Of a DNA stretch of 64,000 nucleotides, positions 28,437 to 40,605 are shown piece after piece. Source of the stretch: Paramecium sonneborni (Eukaryota > Ciliophora > Oligohymenophorea > Peniculida > Parameciidae); the NCBI GenBank assembly GCA_905182985.1, contig CAJJDN010000143.1, positions 210,341 to 274,340 of the forward strand. Direction: 5' to 3'. The position numbers were made by a program, and so were the translations under genes. The notes beneath the pieces were generated by a model that saw only the letters and a program-made list of their open reading frames with translations, did not search any database and was not told the origin of the DNA. Within the stretch, counting starts at the first letter, position 1. Each line of letters opens with the position of its first letter.

Positions 28437-31400
28437 TCAGATTATCATTCCAGGAATTCCATCTATTGAAGATAAAGAAGGTTAACTATTTGATATAAAT
28501 GATCTAAAAGAATTATTCGCACTTTAATTAAGATTGTCTTAATTTTTATGAACATATTGTTAATTAAATATTATGTCTACTGGATATCTTATAAGCTTTG
28601 AAGATTATTTCATTATAGAAGAAGGAGTGTTTGAATCTTTTTTAGGTTTAATTATTGTTCTTTTCTGTAATTATTAAAGTATATTTGATTTCATTTTAGT
28701 AACATCTCGTTTTGGAGCAAAATAGCGTTCATTTTCATTGTAAATAGGCAAATCTAATTACTTTATATTTAGATTTAGATCACTTTCAAATGTTAAACAT
28801 TAATTAGATTTAATAGGATTTGAAGGTATTTTTCTAGTAAGATTTTCTTTACTTTATTCTTCTTCTTCATCAACTCTTGAGAATATATCTATATCTCTAA
28901 TATAATAAAATAAATTATTTACTATACTTCTTATCCAAATGAAGAATTATCTGAAAAATCTTCCTATTCTAGTTTAGATTTTTTGATTAATTATTTAGAA
29001 TAATTTTACCATGCTTTAAAAATAACCAAAATTGATAAATAATCGCTAGCTATACTAAAATTGCTTTTAAATTCAACATAAGTTGCAATAAAAGATCTTT
29101 TCTAGAATTTGTCTCTTCTAAAATAAAATAATCTCATTTGCATTTCTTTATTAAACTTTTTAATGATTTTTATTGAATCTTCGGAACCTAATTTAAAAAC
29201 CTATTATTTGAAAGTTCTTCTAAAAATTTCATAAATTAATGAATTAAATTAGATATAGCCTTGGTCATCAGTTCTAATCTTTAAATAACCAGCTAACCGT
29301 GCTGCATCCCAAATATTATCTTTAACGTGTGTAAATGGTTAACCAATCTCTAACAAAAACTTACAAATTTATAAATAATGCATTGCTTTACCGTGTTTTT
29401 AATAAGAATATTTACACCAAACAGTTTTTATTTTATCAATTGATTCAATATATACTTATAGTATTGAATTCTCAGATTAAAAGAATTTTTCAAATTGTTC
29501 AATTAATCCTAAGACAAATAAATTTAATAAGACATAATTGGAAATGAAAACAAAAGAAATAAAATAAATTTATGCAAATTAAGATCCACAATATTTTGGA
29601 TCATCATAACAATATATGTTATGAATCATTGTGTCAGACATTATACTTCGAAAATTATCATGAGTTATGCACTTTAATAATGTTAGAAGCGAACTTGTGA
29701 AGGTTGAAAAATTAATTTAAGAATCAATAATAATCCCTTTATCTATATGTCCAAATAATTAACATCCAAGTAAAGCATAGGATAAAGTTGTTACTACAAG
29801 AATGAATAAAATCTTTCCCAAAAAAGGAAATGAAAAAATCATAATTCTAATTAATCTCTAAAGATCTTCAAATCCCTTAAATAATATTAGAATTCTAAGA
29901 TTTCTTAAAGCAAACAATAGTCTAATTATTTAATAATTTTCAGTAAACATAGTAGATGTAATCTGAATTTAAAATAAATTGTAATTTTTTGTAGCAATTA
30001 ATTCAAAAATTGAAATTATTACTATTAATGAATAGAACTTTCTCCATTAATCATCAATAAATCTCTTAAATCCATAATCTAATAATTAAATTAAAACCCA
30101 AAAAGTGAATAGAATCGATATGATTTCATAGTATAGATTCAATTCCAAAGCGATTTCAATATCCATATCTTAATAAAATGACATTTAGATGATTGTATCA
30201 ACTATTAATATAAGAAAAGATATATATTAAAAGTACTAATTTTTATTTAATTTTTAGGCAATCTTTCTAATAATATTTCTAGGAGGCTATGAAAATGAAG
30301 GAGAATCCATTAAAATTTTCTGTGAAATTTAAATAAACTCTTATTGATAGACTGTTAGATCATCATATTCTATTTTCTATTAACTTGCTTTTAAATTTAG
30401 GAATAATAGACCAGTAAATAAACTTAAGAAAAACATGGAACCTATGAAACAGAATAATGTGAGAAATATATATGTAGGCAATTAATTTGCAAATGGAGCT
30501 GGACCTTAATGTGGAAGTCTTGAATTTTTAGCTACTTATAAAATTTCTCCCCAACCATCAAATGTTGATATTATAAATAATGTTGGTAAAGCAACAGTGA
30601 TATTGTCAAAATTATGTTAATATGTTATCCATCTTCTTCCTTCGTCTTCACATTATTATTTATTAATATCAAACTACATCAAATCATCACAAAAACCAAA
30701 TTTATTCTAATATAAAATCATACCATAAACTGCAAACATAGTCCAAATAATTAATAAAGTTATCAACACATTAATCATATTATGTAAAGCTGCCACCAAA
30801 GAATTGTATAGTTTTACAATTGGTTTAAATGAATATAATAGTTTAAATGGTCTTAAATATTTTAAATACAAAAATAAATGTAGGATTCTACTTTCTGTAT
30901 TTATCAATTATAGATAGTAACATACTAAATAGATTATGTCTGTAATTTACCAAATGTGCTAAATTAAGGATTAAGCTTACTTAAATATAAGTTCCTTTTT
31001 CATGAAATAAACCCAAAGCTATTATCAGAATAATTGTCTATATTGTTATCATAAGATTTGTTATAAAAATCAAAGAGTCAATAATAACAATATATTCAAC
31101 TTGATATGTTTATATTGCAATCAAAATAATGAATCCTATATTCAATGTTAATCTACTCCAATAAAACATTTCTGATCTGATTGTTTTTACACAGAAAATT
31201 CTTTATTTATTGTATTTGTCAAAACAAAATAAAGATTCCTTACACTTTATTCCCAAATATATTTTTCTCTTTTTTGTTTTTATCTATTTTACTAATTATT
31301 CTATTAAAATATTGAAATAATTTACATATTGATTCTAAAAGATACCAATATTAAGTATCCTTTTAAATTTATTGATTTTAAGATAATTACTTAAATGATT

Positions 31401-34400
31401 TAGTACCTTTCCCTTTTTCTTTATCTTTATCTTTATCTTCATCATCTGAATCTGATTACTATTCGTCTTTAAATTTAATATATTAATCTTTTTTAATTTC
31501 TACTAAATATTCTCCAAAACCATCCAATAATATTGCCATTACCAAACCATATGTAATATAATTTAAAAAGTGAATCATAGAAAATGAATAGATAAATGCA
31601 AATATTTTATTTATCTAACTTCCAACTCTTAGTATACAATACCAATTATTTGTCATTATGTTAAATACAGTCATCCATGATTTTAATGGATCACTGTATG
31701 GATGTAATTATCCAATCAATGTAGTTTCATCGAAATTACTAGCATAAACTGCCATACCAAGTAAAGCATATATTAGAATCATTAAAAACATTAAAAATGT
31801 CAAATAGATATATTATTTAAATGTTCTTTTTGCTATCAATCCTATTAATGCTGCCATTCTAATATATTTTAAACATCTATGAAATAAAAGAATTTTAGTT
31901 CCTCTTATTAATCTATATATTATATCTTCCTCATTTAAAATTGATCTGAATGTCATTTCACTAAAATTGATAACAATGATAAATGATTCTAAAATTATTT
32001 ACTCTTTTTAAATTAATTTTGCTAAAATAAAGATAAAAACAATTATTACATGTTTAAAAAGATATTAATTTTAAGATTAATTCAAGTGAAACAATAATTG
32101 TTGTAAAATCTTCTATAACTGATAGAAATTCATTAGAAATAATACCAATTAAGCTTAAACATAAAAAGTTTACTAATATTACACAAACTACAAAAAAGTT
32201 GGTAAATTTATGAGTAATGATTATAAAAGTAATTTTCCTAATAATGATAATTTTACCACTTATTCCTACTAACCAAATTAAATAATCAACATGATTTAAT
32301 GAATGTTTTATAATATTTTTATGTTCATAATTATTAATAACAGATGAAATGGAACAGTTTTTTGATTCTATGATACCTGACTAAATTTCTGACATTCTTA
32401 TTTAAAGATATTTTTCTTCATAATCTTTAATTTGATCATCAATTCTAATTTATATCTTTTTATTAATCAGCTCTGATACAGCTTTATAGTTATGATAGAA
32501 TCCATAAATTTTAATATAAATTTCTTTTTCTTTATGTAAAATGAAGGCATTAGTATTTCTTTTTATTTGAGATGAAATAATTAAATTATTATTATTATTT
32601 GGATGAATGGACATAGTTTATATTTAAGAAGTGGCTTTCGAATAATGATGTTAGATATCCATAAGTGTAATACCACTTGAAGCAAATGATTCTATTTTAT
32701 CTTTCAATCTTTAGCTTTTAAAAATAGGAAATAATTTAAGTTCTTTTTTATTTGTAAGTTTACTTTTAGGTTTAGTTTTGAATCTAAACTCTAAGATTCT
32801 TTTTTATATAAGCATTTTTTCAGATTTAAATAGTATTACATCTGTTGTACTTTTAGAGATATATGATACATTTTTTGCATTTGCCCAATATCTTGTAAAT
32901 TCATTATGAGTCAAACATTACATATTTATATCAGGCTTCTCCAATAAATTATCATATAAATCTTGAAGCAAATTTTAATATTTTCTAATATCTAAAAATT
33001 TAGGAAGCAATAAAGTCTTTAATGAGAATTGTTTCAAGAATTAAAATCTATTTTCATATTTAGAATAATGCTTTCCAGATAGAATACGAGGTTAATCTGA
33101 AATGTTTGATGCTATTGAACAAAAACTCTTATTTAATAATTGATGATCTCCTTTTAAATACATTTTGTATTAATAAATAGGATGATATAATCCAAATTAT
33201 TTAAGATTTTGTAAATTTAATTTTTATTCTTTTTAATGTTGATCATCTTCTTCGATTTGATTTAATTTTAAATTTGTTTATTAACTATAATGAATTTTTA
33301 AAACAGCTATAACTAAATTAAATCCAAAGAAACCTCCAAAAAAAATAATTAATAGATAATAAACCCAAATATATGTTCCATAACTTTTAAGTGTAACATA
33401 CATAATCCAAGTCCAATCATCCATTGTAATAGTTCTTAAAACTTAAGCATAAGATGATAAAATATTATTAAATGATGTTGGAATATTAGGTCCTTAAGAA
33501 ACATATTGACAAATTAAATCATCAGGACATGAAGTAATTTTACATGATATCCATGGTTATGAATCAAGAGAATCATAATATTTTGGTAAACATCGATAAT
33601 TTATTAAACCATGAAAAAGACTTTAGCCAAAGGTGGCAAAAAATAAACAAAATATTATTACTATGATGAAAGCTTCAAATAAATATTTTAATGATTTTCC
33701 AAGAGATTTTAACATTATTTTCAAACCTAATTTTTAAATAAATAAATACCTGGCACAAAATCACCCAAATATAAAAGTAACGTAATTAATCTTAATGGAG
33801 AGAAATTTACTTATACAATATTATGGAGTAAGGTAGTATTAATTTATAAGATAGTTAAAATTAAGTCAAACCAATTTTTAACAACTCTAAAATAGGCATG
33901 TTTATGTCCAATAATTCCTTTAGAAAGTATTCTTAAGATTTAATCACAAATGTATATGTAAATTACCACTAATTTAAATAATTCATAATACTTATTTCAT
34001 AAACAACAAACGTATCATCTTCTATGATTTAAGATACAAAAATGATTAAATTAACCAATATAACGATTGACATAAAAATTTTGTAAAAAATGGTTCTTTA
34101 CATGTAATTTATAATGATTAGTATTCCATAGATTAATTTGACTATGATTTTTCTAAGTTTCAAGAAACTATAATTATCTTGATAGATCTATTTAAATAAA
34201 AAATTACATTCATTTCATATATCAATCTCTGATATCCATATATTTTATATAAATCAACTAAATAAATTGATTCAGTTTGTTCTTTAATTTTTTGATATTT
34301 TTTGTTCATTTTATAGAATAAATTATCACTATTATTAATAGTCTTTTCAGTTCTACATTTCATATTTTCTTAAGCAAATTTGTATTTTTGTTTCTAAACT

Positions 34401-34798
34401 TTTTCATTAATTTATTAAATAATCTGAAGTTAGAACATTAATATACATATTAAGTGCTATCTTATTTAATTTTTTCAGACTTAGCACCAAAAGTCATTTT
34501 AGCTGATGAAATATCCTTTTTTGACAAATTATCATAATCAAATTTGCTTCCAAATATATTTTCTTCATTCCTTAAGATTATATTTGTTTTAGTTTTTTTA
34601 GCTTTTCTTGCTTTGGGTGTACCACTTCCACAAGTATTAAAACTTTAACTTTTCAATTGTTTTTTCAATTTCATTTTTTCAAATTTATCATTCCCAATTT
34701 TACTTCTGAAATTAGCAGTTCCATAAATCGATGTTTAACTAATTATTTCCTTAATATTACTTCAAGAATGTTATATGTTCTAGATCTTCAATATTCAT
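28437..34798 (-). CDS. Four-domain voltage-gated Ca-channel alpha-1-like subunit (copy 1)
   Basis: A roughly 2,000-aa channel of the CaV/NaV type, start MNIEDLEHITF (ATG 34798), stop TGA 28439-28437. Four six-TM repeats are recognisable, and it aligns closely with the plus-strand paralogue at 40606-46812: ITVALPTLFIISTFDGWGEI and YVLLNLFVLGLIEQFE are almost shared. Pore segments: domain I TMDDWTWI (about 33410-33430), II TNNWYCIL (about 31641-31660), III TFDGWGEI (about 30550-30570), IV THDNFRSI (about 29646-29668). Domain II has lost an acidic residue and domain IV has F for W, unlike copy 2. Many mini-introns; exact exon borders not all solved. Such channels drive the Ca action potential and ciliary reversal in Paramecium; that role is inferred here. 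Confidence 0.87.
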
Positions 34799-35354
34799 AA
34801 TAAATTAATAGTAAAAAATTATTAAGTTTTAAAATAAATTAATTAGCATAGAAATTTTATATAATTTTTTTCGATGCATTTTGAATATAATTTTCTAAAT
34901 TAAAATTTATATTGATTTCATTTTAGGATTCATAAGTATATACAAATGCTTACGTATATTTTTGACATAAATATCATTATTATTAAGTTTTCAAGAAAAA
35001 AAGAAAATTATTCAATTATATTGAAAAAAAAATTTAATTCAAAATTAATGGATTATGATGTGATTTATTTAACATTGATCTATTAATTTTTAATTAATAA
35101 AAACATTAATATAAGCTTGATTTATTAATATTTTCCTAAGATAAAGATTTTGATTGAATTTAGTATATGATTTTTAAAAAAATTATAAGTTTTATTTTTA
35201 AATATGAATTCGAAAGACAAAAAAATATTTATTAATGATAAAATTATTTTTAATAGAAATATTATATTTTTCAAAAGGATGGAATAAATTAATAGAATTA
35301 TATTTAAAATAAGATAATATTAATATTAAAAATTGATACATTTAGTCAAATTTA
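34799..35354. other. Intergenic, channel promoter side
   Basis: About 555 bp, very A/T-rich, no gene. The 35-50 bp next to the channel start, including acttaataatttttta, is conserved upstream of the relict channel copy at about 47038-47070, so it probably belongs to the channel promoter or 5' leader. Confidence 0.6.
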
Positions 35355-36839
35355 TCATTTATATTTGAATTATTTGAGTTCCTTCATCAAAATGTCAGTA
35401 TTTTTTCCTTCAGATTCATATCTCTTAACAATTTAAGCTGCCCATTCATCAAATTCTTTATCTTAATTATCTAATCTTGCTAAACATTTATCTCTCTCAT
35501 CAAAATCTTTAATAATATCTTTAGTTCTTTTTTCAGTTCTTTCATTAGCTTATTAATTATGAAAATCTTTTAATTCTTAATTTTTTTTTCTTATTTCCAT
35601 TTTTTCTCTTAATTCTTATTCATGTAATTCTTTGTTTCTAAGAATCCAATATTATTAGAATTCTTAATTCAATCTTTTTTCTTCTTCTTCTTATTATTAT
35701 TTAACTTCCATTTTAACTTTATGACTATAACTTATTGCACTTTATAATTTACGTCTTTACTCTTTTTTAATTTATTCTACTTCTTCTGCTTTAATTTCAG
35801 CTTCTTTAATATTTTTATTTAATAATTTATCTTATTCTTCTTTTTATTTTTTTAATTTTTCAGTTTAAGCATCAATTAATTTTTATCTTTATGCTTATTT
35901 TTCTGCTTTTCTTTATTCATCTCTAATTTTTCTAATTTCTAAAACTCTTTCCTTTTTTTTAGCATGTTCTTCAATTTTTTTTTCTTCTTCTAAAATTTTT
36001 AATTTTTCAATTTCTCTTTATTTTTTGACAATTTCATTACCTTAGATTAATAATTATTAATTTTCCATAATTTTATCTTTTTTTTATTTAGCAATTCTTT
36101 ATTCTTCTTCTAAATCTGCTTAAACTTTCGCTTTCATTAATTCACCTTCAATTTTTTCTTCTTATACTTATTTAATAAATTTATCCTAATAATATAATAG
36201 TATATATTACTCTCATAATATCATGTTACTTTTTAAGCATATCATGTTATTATTTTTTTTTATCTTATAATTCTTATAATTTTTTTTTTTCTTATAAATC
36301 TTTTTCAGCTTGAATTTCTAACATTTATTCATATTAAAGTTTTTCTCTTTCTTTTTCTAATAATTTCTACATTTCTTTAATTTATTTTTATCCTTCTCTT
36401 TCTTATAATGCATCAACAACAAGCATTTTAGATTAAAACTATCTAATACGTTCATTATTTTCATAAATTTATTTATTAGCTTTTTCTAAAATTTATTATT
36501 TAACAAGTGCTTAATATCGACGTTCATCTTCATCAATTTTTCTCCTTTCTTCTTCATCTTGTTTGAAACGTTCAAATCTAAAATAAGATAAAGAAATAAA
36601 ATACTTAGTTTTATCCTTTTAAACCTTATTCTATTTAAGTGTATTATTCCAATTCTTTACACGATCTTATGATAACTTATGCCTTTAATGAACAGTTATT
36701 AATACAATTCAAATTTTTCTGGAGTATCTTAATGATAAACAGTAATGTGGTCTTGCATTCTCTTCAATTCTGAAAGAGGAATCACTGCTGTTGTCTATTT
36801 ACTAGAAGCTACTGCTGATTATACTCTTCTAACACTCAT
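35355..36839 (-). CDS. TPH-domain ciliary coiled-coil protein, CFAP210 (CCDC173)-like
   Basis: Start MSVRRVQSAVASSKQTTAVI (ATG 36839), stop TGA 35357-35355. The bulk is a continuous charged helix rich in Glu/Lys/Gln typical of trichohyalin-plectin-homology proteins. Recognisable points: DRVKNWNNTL, FERFKQDEEERRKIDEDERR, FQSKMLVVDALQERE and the C-terminal EFDEWAAQIVKRYESEGKN. The order 'RVK.W ... E.R..ID..E...... ..V.DALQERE' resembles CFAP210/CCDC173, an inner-junction microtubule inner protein. A 27-nt intron near 36590 and a 25-nt intron near 36190 restore frame. CFAP45 or CFAP53 relatives are alternatives. Confidence 0.68.
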
Positions 36840-36858
36840 TTTAATATTATTATTATAA

Positions 36859-37931
36859 TCAATAATTAATTTATTATTCAGAACCTTCTAAGTTAGACTT
36901 TATTTAATAAAAATAATCTCTTTCATTGATACTTTCTTCAGGATCTTATTATTGAATTAATGGATTTACTAAACTAATGTTGTTTAAAACAAATACATTC
37001 TTATTCTTTAGAATTTCTTCTAAAAAGTTCTTCTTAGACACTACTCTAGGAGATATAAGCAAAAAAGTTAAAGAATTCCCATAATGATAACATGGTCCAA
37101 CTTATTGTACTTTAAATGCTTCCTATCTTATTATTAGATTAATTTTACATTCACATTAAAAAATGTCTCTATATCCATAATAGTAAATAGAATAGTACTT
37201 AAGATTGTAATAATTGGATATGATAACAACCTTTTAACTATTTTTTTAACTTCAACAAAAATAATTTCATCATTATTTTGTTTATAACTAGAATTCATTA
37301 ATTTATGGAATAGTTTACAATTTCTTTATATTATAAAGGACTGTTAAGCTATATATTAAGTAGAATAAGATAGGAATTTCCCATGATATTAATTTGGAAA
37401 TATCTACTTGAATCTTTACAGTTTTAGATTAACTAGAATTAGTATATAGATAACAAAAGTTATTTGTAGATTATTTTGATGTTGCTCCATCTAAAACTAC
37501 TGGCCAAATAGCTAAAATAATTGGAATCCCAAATGAACATAGTAATAGTTTCAATTCATTTTTTCTGAATTATTCATGCATGTTTTCTAATTATTATAGA
37601 GTTCCTTTATCAGAATATACATTAAATAATTTTCTAGTATAGATTGCGAACTCTACTTTAATGCCCAAATCATTATTGTACTCCAAAATATCATTATCAA
37701 TGAACCATAAATCAATATACATACAGATAATTTACATATTGATAATCCAAAACTTGCTGATAATTGTATACCTATAATTTGAATCAATGATCCTATAGTT
37801 ATATAAATTATTATATGAGAGAAAAAACCTTGACGTAATTTCTCAAAATGAAAAAATAAGAAAAATATTACACATGCTCCGCATAATGATAAACTATTCC
37901 CTACTGTTATTAATATTTCATATGTTTTCAT
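36859..37931 (-). CDS. Seven-transmembrane receptor-like protein (cAMP-receptor/GPCR type)
   Basis: Start MKTYEILITVGNSLSLCGAC (ATG 37931), stop TGA 36861-36859, about 330 aa. Successive hydrophobic segments are seen: LSLCGACVIFFLFFHF, HIIIYITIGSLIQIIGIQLS, LSVCILIYGSLIMIFWSTIM, LLLCSFGIPIILAIWPVVL, ISWEIPILFYLIYSL and LLSYPIITILSTILFTIMD. The late RLLSYPxI motif is reminiscent of the Dictyostelium cAMP-receptor family. Introns of 23 nt (after IWALK) and 31 nt (near 37310) restore frame. The cytosolic tail is Asn/Gln/Glu-rich. It lies only 20 bp from the preceding gene's ATG. Family placement is by topology and motif, so moderate. Confidence 0.65.
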
Positions 37932-37995
37932 GTTATTTTCTTATTTATTATAATTATAAACACAATTCTATTCATTAAAACACTATATATATTTT

Positions 37996-39551
37996 ATGGA
38001 TTAATCAATTAATGATGCTGAAGCTTATCTCAAACAAAAAATTAAAATCAATCCACTCAAGGATTAAATGTAGTAAAACTAAAAGAATTATGAAATTTAA
38101 CTATAAGTAGCTCATTACTTTAAGAAAACTGATGCATATACTAAAAAACCAGCTATTAAATTAGTTAGTATCAATTTAACACATTATATTATATAGGTAA
38201 TGAAAATGACGATGTATAAGTTTATTTTATTTATGGAGAACATATACCAGATCCAAGTAAAAAATAAGATTATGAATCTTTTAAAATTGATGTCATTGAA
38301 ACTATGAATCCAAGAATTGACAGATTTTTCATTATCATCTTTTTCAATACAAATATGATGACTGCTTCTACACTTAATGATTTTAAAGACTTTTATGGAA
38401 CACTTCCTGAAAAATACTTTTTTCATATGAAAAAATTTATTGTTCTTCATGCAAATTTTATTGTCAAAGGTGGAGGTATTTTTGGAATGAATGAAATCAA
38501 ATCTTTTTTTAAGAAAATCACTACTTTTGCTGATACGTAATACATTATACTTTTATATTTAGACTTTTAATACTTTCTAAAGAATAATGGTTTAGATACA
38601 AAATGTTATCTGTTTTACCAGAAAGTGTTAAAGCATATGATTAATCTTATAAAGATATTGAAAATTAAAGAAAAAAAACTGTTTTTAGAAAATAATAAAC
38701 ATAATAGGCTGTAGGAGATGATGATATTGATTCTGATGATAATTTTGATAAAGATTCTAAAATTCTAGGATTAAATTTACATGAATATGAATAAAATAAA
38801 TATGGAATACCTGTTATTTTAGATATGCTTGTTTAATATTTTGAGAAATAACCTGAAAAACTTAAAACTGAAGGAATATTTAGAAAATAAGCTGCTGTTT
38901 ATGAAGAAAAAATAGTTGAAGCAGCTTTGGCTTGTTAAAAAGTAGGATTTGTTAATAAAGTTGAAAATTCTCATACTATTGCATGTGTTTTTAAACAATT
39001 TTTCTTAAAATTAAAAGAACCTCTTATGACTTATTAATTATATGATTGGGTTGTTTAAAATAAACCATAAATTGAATAAAATTTAGAAGTAAGTGTTTAA
39101 ATGCTTTTTGATTATATGCCAGAATTTAATAGAGAAATATTATTATTCTCTTTAGGATTTTTAAATTAAGTTATTAAAGAATAAGAACATAATTTAATGA
39201 CTGCTTATAATATGGCAGTTGTATTTGGTCCTAACTTTTTTAGATCTGAAGTAGTCAAAATGGCAGATTTAGGTCATGTGACGTAATTATTTTATTTTAT
39301 TAAGTCTTTTTGTTTAAATTGTTTAAATTATGTTAGAATTAAAAAAGGATTATGATTATAAAAAATGGTTAGAAGTTAGAAGTGATAATTTAAATTTTGA
39401 GGCTTCTTTAGTCCCCTTTTTACCAGATGATTTAGCTAATCTAGATGATATTTTAGATATGGTTACAGGTATTTATATATATATTCAAACTTTAGATAAA
39501 AATGTCATAAATGAAATGGAGAGAAAAGAATTAAAGTCCAGATATAAATGA
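37996..39551 (+). CDS. RhoGAP with CRAL-TRIO (Sec14)-like N-terminal domain
   Basis: Start MDQSINDAEAYLKQKIKINP (ATG 37996), stop TGA 39549-39551. The N half (IDRFFIIIFFNTNMMTAS, EKYFFHMKKFIVLHANFIVKG) has the strand pattern of a Sec14/CRAL-TRIO-like lipid-binding domain as in ARHGAP1. The C half is a RhoGAP domain: YGIPVILDMLVQYFEK, arginine finger in KTEGIFRKQA, and the conserved AVVFGPNFFR with its Asn. It should stimulate GTP hydrolysis by Rho/Rac-type GTPases. Introns are near 38200, 38535 and 39283 (22 nt). A short acidic linker (GDDDIDSDDNFDKDSK) lies between the domains. Confidence 0.85.
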
Positions 39552-40605
39552 ATTGAGTATATTGTTAGATCAAATTATTGTGATTTTATGCTAGTTATAA
39601 TAATTCAAATAGTTGTTTCTTCAAGTGTATGTAAAGTTGTAGATGTTAACTATTTCTTTTTTATATCTAATAATTAATTCCCTAATATTTTGGACTCATT
39701 TTTATATCTAGTGAGCCGAAATTATTTGTATGGTTAATTTGTCTAGATCTTATTTCTTTATGTATGAACTGATTAATTTAATGATGGCAATCGATTATTG
39801 CTCGGTCTATTCATTCTGGCTTCTCTTTGTAAAATTTGGGATATTATTTGATTATTTCTTGATTTATGTTTAATCCCATTCATATTAGTTAATTATTTTT
39901 TTTAATAATGAATCCACTACTTGATAAATTAAGTAAATAAAATAAAAAATTGAAGCTATTTAAGAAACAAATTAAAAGAGTAAGACATTGTGTGATAGTT
40001 TTCGAATGAAACAATCTTAATTAGATGATTATACAATTTTTAATTATTTGATGGGATTAATTATCATTTATCTAAATTAATTCTTTAAGTAGTTCAAATA
40101 GAATGTTATACTATAAGATATGTAAAAATATAGAAAATTGTTCTATTGAATAAAAGAATAATTTGATTACAATGATAATGATAAAAATAGTTTAGATTTG
40201 TGAATATTATGATGAAATGAAATGATAAAAAAAGAGACTAAGAATAATACTAATACCATTATAGTAGATATTTACATCGAAACACAATGTTAAAATTGGT
40301 GATTATGTTTTGTGGAATAATTGTGACTGAATGAATACTATGTTTATAGAAAATGAATTAAGTGTGTGAAACAATAATAAAAATTAGTGAATTAATAAAA
40401 TTTGATATAATGATAGAGAATGATTTAAAAGAAGTGAGAAAAATAGTAGGAGAAAGAGAGAAGTAATTTGATTAATTTTTGAATGATTAGTTTATAAAGT
40501 TGTAGTATTGAATGAGTTACTTGATTTTATATATTTGAATATAATATATGAAATTAGATTGGTTAATGAAATTGTAATTTTTAGTACTTATATTTTTAAT
40601 ATAAA
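39552..40605. other. Intergenic, possible decayed membrane-protein remnant
   Basis: No intact gene. At about 39685-39900, short pieces in different frames look protein-like and hydrophobic (ILDSFLYLVSRNYLYG; then DGNRLLLGLFILASLCKIWD after a frame change at a TGA). This could be the remains of a membrane protein. The stretch from about 39910 on is low-complexity A/T and holds the promoter of the downstream Ca-channel gene. Confidence 0.35.
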
